This document shows, piece after piece, positions 59,216 to 64,000 of a stretch of DNA of 64,000 bases. Source of the stretch: Polyangiaceae bacterium. Lineage in GTDB: Bacteria; Myxococcota_A; Polyangia; Polyangiales; Polyangiaceae. How positions within the stretch are numbered: the first letter of the stretch is position 1; every line of letters begins with the position of its first letter. Below the pieces are notes generated by a model that ran no database searches, was not told where the DNA came from, and was given only the letters and a program-made list of their open reading frames with translations. Location: NCBI GenBank assembly GCA_009781005.1, contig WQYX01000006.1:27394-91393 (forward strand), written 5' to 3'. Position numbers and translations under genes: made by a program.

Positions 59216-59428
59216 TCATGCACTCGTCGGCGCCGTAACCCACTCGGAGGACGTCTTCATACGTCGCTGCACGCGTTCGCTCATCCATCGATCCCAGTCT
59301 CGGTTCGCTTCTTCTTGGTTTCGGTAGCGAAATACACCCTTCGGCGCGCCGCCTCCAAACCTCAATACGAGCGCGTCGAGCCCCGCGCGATCTCCTGTCC
59401 CGTGCTTTCGCTTCCCAACGACCCGCAT
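59216..59428 (-). CDS. Small conserved-looking hypothetical protein between sdhA and sdhB
   Basis: A 70-residue protein whose ATG lies 3 bp after the sdhA stop. The segment PKGVFRYRNQEEANRDWDRW is a pattern I have met in small hypothetical proteins of myxobacteria, some near toxin-antitoxin genes, but no function is known to me. It may be co-translated with sdhA. The remaining sequence to sdhB is repeats. Its presence inside a normally compact operon suggests acquisition. Confidence 0.55.
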   Translation of the reverse strand: MRVVGKRKHGTGDRAGLDALVLRFGGGAPKGVFRYRNQEEANRDWDRWMSERVQRRMKTSSEWVTAPTSA

Positions 59429-59431
59429 GTA

Positions 59432-61459
59432 TCAGCCTGCTTTTCCGGCCGTTTTGTCGTCGCTCTTCGCGGCCTTTGCCTCGGCGCTCGCCGCGCCTGC
59501 TTGCTCGTATTTGCGTGGACGCGGCTTGACGAGACTGATGTCGACCGTGTCCGTTGCGTGAATGGTCATGCCGAGCAAAGGATAGTCGAGCGAGCGAACG
59601 TACTTGACTTCGCTCTTCTTGCCTGCCTCGCCGTAGAAGGCCATCGTTGTTCGAAGCCAGTTTTCGTCGTCGCGATTCTTGAAGTCTGGCTTGAAGTGCG
59701 CACCGCGCGACTCGTCGCGGTTCTTCGCGCCCTGGGCAATGACGCGCGCGATGACGAGCATGTTTTTCAGGTGACGGACGAACTGCGCACCTTGATTGGC
59801 GTGTGGCCCCGTGTCCGTCACGCCGATGTTGTGCCAGCGCTCTTCGCACTCGTCGATCTTCGCGAGGACCTTCTCGAGCACGCTGTTGTGACGCTCGATG
59901 GTGCAGTCGCGCAGCATCGTCTTCGCGAGATCCTCGTGGATCCGATAGGCGTTCTCCGTGCCCGACATCTTGAGGATGCCGTCGTACTTCGCCTGCTCCG
60001 CCTTCTTCGCCGTCTCGAAGACCGTTGAATTCACGTCGAAGGAGCTTCGACTGAGATTATTCACGTACGAGGCAATGGCGGGGCCTGCCACCATGCCGCC
60101 GTAAATGCACGAGAGCAGGGAGTTCGCGCCGAGGCGGTTTGCGCCGTGATAGGCATATTCACACTCGCCAGCCGCGTAGAGCCCTTCGATGTTCGTTGCC
60201 TGATTGCGCGGTGAGCCGACGGTAAGCTTGCCGTCGGCGCTTTTGTCGAAATCGACCCACAGGCCGCCCATCGAGTAATGCACGCCGGGGAAGATGCGCA
60301 TGGGGTTATTGTACGGATCTTCGTTTGCGAACTTCTCGTAGATCTCGAGAACGCCGGCGAGTTTCTTGTGGAGCAATTCCTGCGGAAGGTGCGTGACGTC
60401 GAGATATACCTCGAGTTCGTTCTTTCCACTCTTCGTGTTGAAGATGCCTTTGTTCTCATGAAAGCATTTGAGAAATAATTCGCGGCTCGCGATGTCGCGC
60501 GGGACGAGATTGCCGTAGCCCGGGTACTTGTCTTCAAGGAAGTATTCGCGCTCTTTTTCGGGAACGTCGCGGCCTCGGCGCTTCTCTTTCGGATCCTTCG
60601 GCACCCATACGCGGCCGCCCTCGCCGCGCACGCTCTCGCTGATGAGGCGAAGCTTGTCGGCTCCCGGAATGGATGTAGGATGCACCTGAATGAATTCGCC
60701 GTTCGCGTAACAGGCGCCCGCCTGGTATGCGGCGCTCGCGGCGGTGCCGGTGTTGATGACGCTGTTGGTCGACTTACCGAAGACGATCCCGGGGCCGCCC
60801 GTTGCGAGGCATACGGCCTCGCCCACGAACGCCTCGATCTTCATCGTCTTCGTGTCTTGCGCCACGATGCCGACGGTGCGGCCATTTTCGTCCCGCACGA
60901 CATTCAAGAAGTCCCAGAATTCGAACTTGCGGACCATCTTCTCGCCGCGAATGACGACGCCTTTTTCGTTTTCGACGTCGACGGTTTCGTAGCGACGAAC
61001 TTGCTCGTCCAGGGCGTAAAGGAGCTGCTGACCGGTGGTGGCGCCGGCAAAGGCCGTGCGGTGGAAGAGCGTGCCGCCGAATCTGCGGAAGTCGAGCAAA
61101 CCCTCCGGCGTGCGGTTGAACGTGACGCCCATGCGGTCGAGCAGGTAGACGATGCCCGGTGCGGCGTGCGCCATGCCGTTGACCGGCGGCTGGTTCGCGA
61201 GGAAGTCGCCGCCGTAGACGGTCTCTTCCATGTGCACTTGCGGCGAGTCGCCTTCGCCCTTGGTGTTCACGCTCGCGTTGATGCCGCCCTGCGCGCAAAC
61301 CGAGTGCGAGCGCTTGACGGGAACGAGCGAGAAGAGGTCGACGGGGACGCCGGCCTCACACAGCTTGATGACGGTCATGAGTCCGGCGAGACCTCCTCCG
61401 ACGACGATGACGCGTCGAACCTTGCCGGACTCGGTAACGATGCTGCTCTTCTGTGCCAT
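59432..61459 (-). CDS. sdhA: Succinate dehydrogenase/fumarate reductase flavoprotein subunit
   Basis: A 675-residue flavoprotein. VIVVGGGLAGLMTVIKL is the FAD dinucleotide fold, HSVCAQGGINA the His-linked flavin region, HPTSIPGADKL and RDIASRELFLK the substrate and catalytic Arg regions, and GEC near YAAGECEYAYHGANRLGANSLLS the C-terminal FAD site. The last 35 residues are Lys/Ala-rich and poorly ordered. It oxidises succinate in the TCA cycle or, in reverse, reduces fumarate. The length fits the longer, fumarate-reductase/B-type form. No sdhC is upstream; 125 bp separate the start from element E8. Confidence 0.95.
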   Translation of the reverse strand: MAQKSSIVTESGKVRRVIVVGGGLAGLMTVIKLCEAGVPVDLFSLVPVKRSHSVCAQGGINASVNTKGEGDSPQVHMEETVYGGDFLANQPPVNGMAHAAPGIVYLLDRMGVTFNRTPEGLLDFRRFGGTLFHRTAFAGATTGQQLLYALDEQVRRYETVDVENEKGVVIRGEKMVRKFEFWDFLNVVRDENGRTVGIVAQDTKTMKIEAFVGEAVCLATGGPGIVFGKSTNSVINTGTAASAAYQAGACYANGEFIQVHPTSIPGADKLRLISESVRGEGGRVWVPKDPKEKRRGRDVPEKEREYFLEDKYPGYGNLVPRDIASRELFLKCFHENKGIFNTKSGKNELEVYLDVTHLPQELLHKKLAGVLEIYEKFANEDPYNNPMRIFPGVHYSMGGLWVDFDKSADGKLTVGSPRNQATNIEGLYAAGECEYAYHGANRLGANSLLSCIYGGMVAGPAIASYVNNLSRSSFDVNSTVFETAKKAEQAKYDGILKMSGTENAYRIHEDLAKTMLRDCTIERHNSVLEKVLAKIDECEERWHNIGVTDTGPHANQGAQFVRHLKNMLVIARVIAQGAKNRDESRGAHFKPDFKNRDDENWLRTTMAFYGEAGKKSEVKYVRSLDYPLLGMTIHATDTVDISLVKPRPRKYEQAGAASAEAKAAKSDDKTAGKAG

Positions 61460-61584
61460 GGAGGTTTGCCTCGGAGCGATGGGGACAGCCTGCGTGAGCA
61501 GGTGACGTCGGCCTCAGGACCGCGCAACTCGGTTTTTGCCCGCTTCCGGCTCGAAAAACAAGAGAGAACGCGGAGGGTAAACCG

Positions 61585-61707
61585 AGTTCCCGTCCGGAAA
61601 CGTCGCGAGCGACGCAAAGCTAGCGAGGCCGACCGAGGAATACTCGGAGTATTTTGAAGGAGGCCGAACGACGATTTGCGGCGCGCAGCAGTTTCCGGAT
61701 GGGAACT
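61585..61707. repeat. Palindromic element E8
   Basis: A 123-bp intact copy of the E7 type, arms AGTTCCCGTCCGGAAAC and GTTTCCGGATGGGAACT. The inner arms are GTCGCGAGCGACGC and ATTTGCGGCGCGCAGCAG, and the middle has AATACTCGGAGTATT. The right end overlaps the stop codon (TAG, complement of 61706-61708) of the helicase gene. Confidence 0.85.
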
Positions 61708-63793
61708 AACCGAGGGCGTCGAGCATGGCCAGAAGGTTCGTGGCATTCGCCGCCATCTCGGCGGTTCCCATGAGAGCCGCGTCCTTAATCTCGAACGTAT
61801 CGAGCATGTCTTCCGCGACGTCGGAGAGAAAACGGCTCGGCGTGCGAAGGACCGGCTTCCCTCGCGCAACCCTATGGTTGCATCGAAGCAGATAAAGTAC
61901 CTCTTCCGCCCGCGTGATGCCCACATAAAAGAGGCGCCTCTCTTCCTCGATGTCCTGCACGGTGGCGTCGGTCGCTCTCGTCTCGAGCGTCCGCTTGTGC
62001 GGGATGAGTCCTTCTTCGCAGCCAAGGATGAAGACGCATTGGAACTCGAGCCCCTTGCTGCCGTGGAGCGTGGACAGCGTCACCACGTTGCCCGGATCTT
62101 CGTCGTCCTCATTCAACTGCAACGTGAGCGAGTGCAAAAACGCCATCAGCTCGCGCTCGGCGCTCGCGTCCTGTTTCATGGCTTCGACGCGCATTTCGCG
62201 GCGCAAGAGGACACCGAAGAAGCCCTCCACGTTTGCCCAGCGGCGAGCTGCTGCCGTCGCCGACGTGGAGGTTTGATCGATGTCTTTTCGGAGGCCGATG
62301 GCCTCGGAGAGCTCGCGCGCGACCGTGCTCGCGGCTGCGCGCTCGACGATGAGTCGCTTGCGCACGTTCGCAATGATTCGCTCGAGCGCCTGACAGCCGT
62401 CGCGTGCGGAGCCTGACATGCCGTCGATCGCGTCGATGCGCTCGATGGCTTGCCAGAGCGACCAGCCGCGCGCGAGGGCGGTTTGTGAGAGTCGCTCGAT
62501 GCTCGTGTCGCCGATGCCGCGCGGCGGGTAATTGAGGATGCGCCGCAGGCTGATCTCGTCGGAACGGTTCAATGCAACCTTGAGATACGCGAGGACGTCT
62601 TTGACCTCTTTGCGTTCGAAGAATTGCTGGCCGCCGATCATTCGATACGGCACGCCCTGCTCGCGCAACGACTCCTCGACGAGCTTCGCTTGGCCGTTCG
62701 AGCGATAGAGGATGGCCACGTCTTTTGGCTTTCTCTGCTCGTCGTGGATCAGCCGGCGCACTTCGCGTGCAACGAACGCGGCCTCCGCCTCCGGCGACGG
62801 AGCGGTTCCGAGCCTGACCTTCTCTCCCCCCGGCTTGCTGGTAAAGAGCACCTTCTTGTATTTTGCATCGGTTCGCTTCGCGATGACCGCGTTGGCAACG
62901 GCGAGGATGGGCGCCGTCGAGCGGTAGTTCTGTTCGAGCTTGACGACCTTCGCGCCCGCGAATTGCTCTTCGAAATCGAGGATGTTGCGCGCGTCTGCGC
63001 CGCGCCACGCATAGATCGACTGGTCGTCGTCGCCGACGACGCAGATGTTCCGGTGGCGGCCGGCGAGCAGGCGCAGGACCTCGAGCTGCGCGCGGTTCGT
63101 GTCTTGGTACTCGTCGACCAAGACGTACATGAACTCTTTTTGCCAGCGATCGAGGATGTCTTGTCGCGATCTCCAGAGGCGCGCGACCTCGCACACGAGA
63201 TCGTCGAAGTCGAAAGCCTTGAAGTTCTTGAGCGCCGCTTGGTAGCGCGGATAGACGATCTTCGCGATCTCGTCGTAGTCGTCGCCTTCGCGCACGACGT
63301 ACTCTTCCGGCGACAAAAAAGCGTTCTTCGCGTTCGAGATGCGCGTGAGGATCGCCGCGGCATCGAGCTTTTTGCCCGCGTCGATGCGACTCATGATCTC
63401 CTTTACGGCCGAAATCGAATCGCCTTGATCGAAGATCGTGAAGGTCCCGCCGAGCGACTTGCGCTCGCGGCCGAGGACCATGAGACCGAAAGAATGGAAC
63501 GTCGAGAGGACGACGCCGCGCTGGTCGCCGATCGCGCCGCGCCTTCGTCCGTTCGTGATTCGGACGCCGCCTTGCTCCTTGACGACGTGCGCGACGCGCT
63601 CTGCCATCTCGCCCGCGGCCTTGTTGGTGAACGTGAGCGCACAGATCATGTGGGCGGGGACACCGCGCGACAAGAGGCGCGCAATTCGATGTGTGATGAC
63701 GCGAGTTTTGCCGGATCCGGCGCCGGCGAGCACGAGCACGGGGCCGTTCTGGTGCTCGATGGCCAACCTTTGCGCGTCATTCACTCCGCTCAT
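61706..63793 (-). CDS. UvrD/Rep/PcrA-type DNA helicase
   Basis: A 695-residue superfamily 1A helicase. Motif I is AGAGSGKTRV, Ia ALTFTNKAAGEM, II VDEYQDTN, III VVGDDDQSIYAWRGA, IV LEQNYRS, V TLSTLHGSKGLEF and VI EERRLFYVGITRAEE. It unwinds DNA 3' to 5' in repair and replication restart. The insert of Arg- and Gly-rich sequence before motif Ib (RITNGRRRGAIGDQRG) is unusual. PcrA versus Rep cannot be decided without alignment. It ends on element E8 and is divergent from the ORF at 63851. Confidence 0.93.
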   Translation of the reverse strand: MSGVNDAQRLAIEHQNGPVLVLAGAGSGKTRVITHRIARLLSRGVPAHMICALTFTNKAAGEMAERVAHVVKEQGGVRITNGRRRGAIGDQRGVVLSTFHSFGLMVLGRERKSLGGTFTIFDQGDSISAVKEIMSRIDAGKKLDAAAILTRISNAKNAFLSPEEYVVREGDDYDEIAKIVYPRYQAALKNFKAFDFDDLVCEVARLWRSRQDILDRWQKEFMYVLVDEYQDTNRAQLEVLRLLAGRHRNICVVGDDDQSIYAWRGADARNILDFEEQFAGAKVVKLEQNYRSTAPILAVANAVIAKRTDAKYKKVLFTSKPGGEKVRLGTAPSPEAEAAFVAREVRRLIHDEQRKPKDVAILYRSNGQAKLVEESLREQGVPYRMIGGQQFFERKEVKDVLAYLKVALNRSDEISLRRILNYPPRGIGDTSIERLSQTALARGWSLWQAIERIDAIDGMSGSARDGCQALERIIANVRKRLIVERAAASTVARELSEAIGLRKDIDQTSTSATAAARRWANVEGFFGVLLRREMRVEAMKQDASAERELMAFLHSLTLQLNEDDEDPGNVVTLSTLHGSKGLEFQCVFILGCEEGLIPHKRTLETRATDATVQDIEEERRLFYVGITRAEEVLYLLRCNHRVARGKPVLRTPSRFLSDVAEDMLDTFEIKDAALMGTAEMAANATNLLAMLDALG

Positions 63794-63850
63794 TCGGGGG
63801 CGCGACTCTTAGCATCTGTCAGGCATCGAGAGCGTGTATCCTCCGCGGCC

Positions 63851-64000
63851 ATGATCGTTGCGAGCCGCCTAGCCCAGATAATTCATGACGCGATTGCGGT
63901 AGAAGGCCGAGACCGCAGCGAAAAGGGCGCACGCCGTATCGCAGGACCGAGGCGTACTGTACGTACGCCGCAGGTCCGACAAAAGCCGTACGCCCTTTGC
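63851..64000 (+). CDS. Start of an ORF running off the right edge, containing a palindrome
   Basis: An ATG at 63851 is followed by 50 open codons to the window end (MIVASRLAQIIHDAIAVEG at the start). The region from 63922 on is an inverted repeat, so the frame may be another gene with an in-frame element or a chance opening. The first 24 codons resemble no family I know. Confidence 0.3.
   Translation, partial: MIVASRLAQIIHDAIAVEGRDRSEKGARRIAGPRRTVRTPQVRQKPYALC
63922..63998. repeat. Palindrome E13 at the right edge
   Basis: AAAGGGCGCACGCCG pairs imperfectly with GCCGTACGCCCTTT at the other end. Inside, GCAGGACC...GGCGTAC TGTAC GTACGCC...GGTCC forms a tight hairpin similar to the GTACG tract in E1 and E10. 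About 77 bp; the right flank is outside the window. Confidence 0.6.

Noticed and set aside
17835..61707. The palindromic elements as plain rho-independent terminators
   Set aside because: They are 100-190 bp, share sequence between distant copies, lack a clear U-tract, and two lie inside open frames.
17835..61707. The repeats as a CRISPR array
   Set aside because: The copies are kilobases apart, palindromic and without regular spacers or cas genes.

Overview
The window looks like a GC-rich chromosomal segment from a Myxococcota-type bacterium. The reasons are two large eukaryote-like Ser/Thr kinases, an FHA plus AAA regulator, a FrzS/AglZ-like pseudo-receiver with a long coiled coil, a gliding-type ABC cluster, many Cys-anchored lipoproteins and a bacterial serpin. 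No species can be named from sequence reading alone. No rRNA, CRISPR array, transposase gene or recognisable tRNA was noticed.

Layout. 1-1.6 kb: end of an rpiB-like gene behind an aminotransferase gene. 1.7-6.8 kb: a serpin lipoprotein, then a compact accessory cluster (vapB-vapC, a DUF262 gene overlapping a hipA-like kinase gene). 6.8-12.1 kb: tatA with a chimeric duplicate, a membrane protein, a secreted protein and two convergent Ser/Thr kinases. 12.1-20.1 kb: pheS/pheT, an FHA-AAA regulator, rpmI/rplT and a phosphohexomutase. 20.3-30.8 kb: a receiver-EAL phosphodiesterase, an ABC-F ATPase, and dppB and dppC separated by a lipoprotein, two outer-membrane proteins and an ATPase/TOPRIM-like pair resembling two-gene phage defence. 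31-42 kb: a degenerate thioredoxin-rhodanese fusion, a Fur regulator, an aminotransferase, the FrzS/AglZ-like gene, a RimI-like acetyltransferase, a TPR metalloprotease and two secreted esterases. 42-50 kb: an ABC/Gld/DUF4340 operon, YjbQ and a Tes-like radical SAM enzyme. 50-64 kb: a Clp ATPase, RsmG, an AmgK-like kinase coupled to a GH35-like hydrolase, two CAP-domain lipoproteins, sdhA/sdhB and a UvrD/PcrA helicase.

The most striking signal lies between and inside the genes: a superfamily of about 100-190 bp palindromic elements. At least ten copies share related inner cores but carry different terminal inverted repeats. Nearly all abut or overlap a stop codon. Two copies sit in frame inside apparently intact open reading frames (an acetyltransferase and an outer-membrane barrel gene), as Rickettsia palindromic elements do. 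One copy is inserted inside another, with a possible 3-bp target duplication. I regard this as the best candidate for an undescribed system here. Other palindromes of different sequence (between pheS and pheT, after rplT, around sdhB) occupy similar positions.
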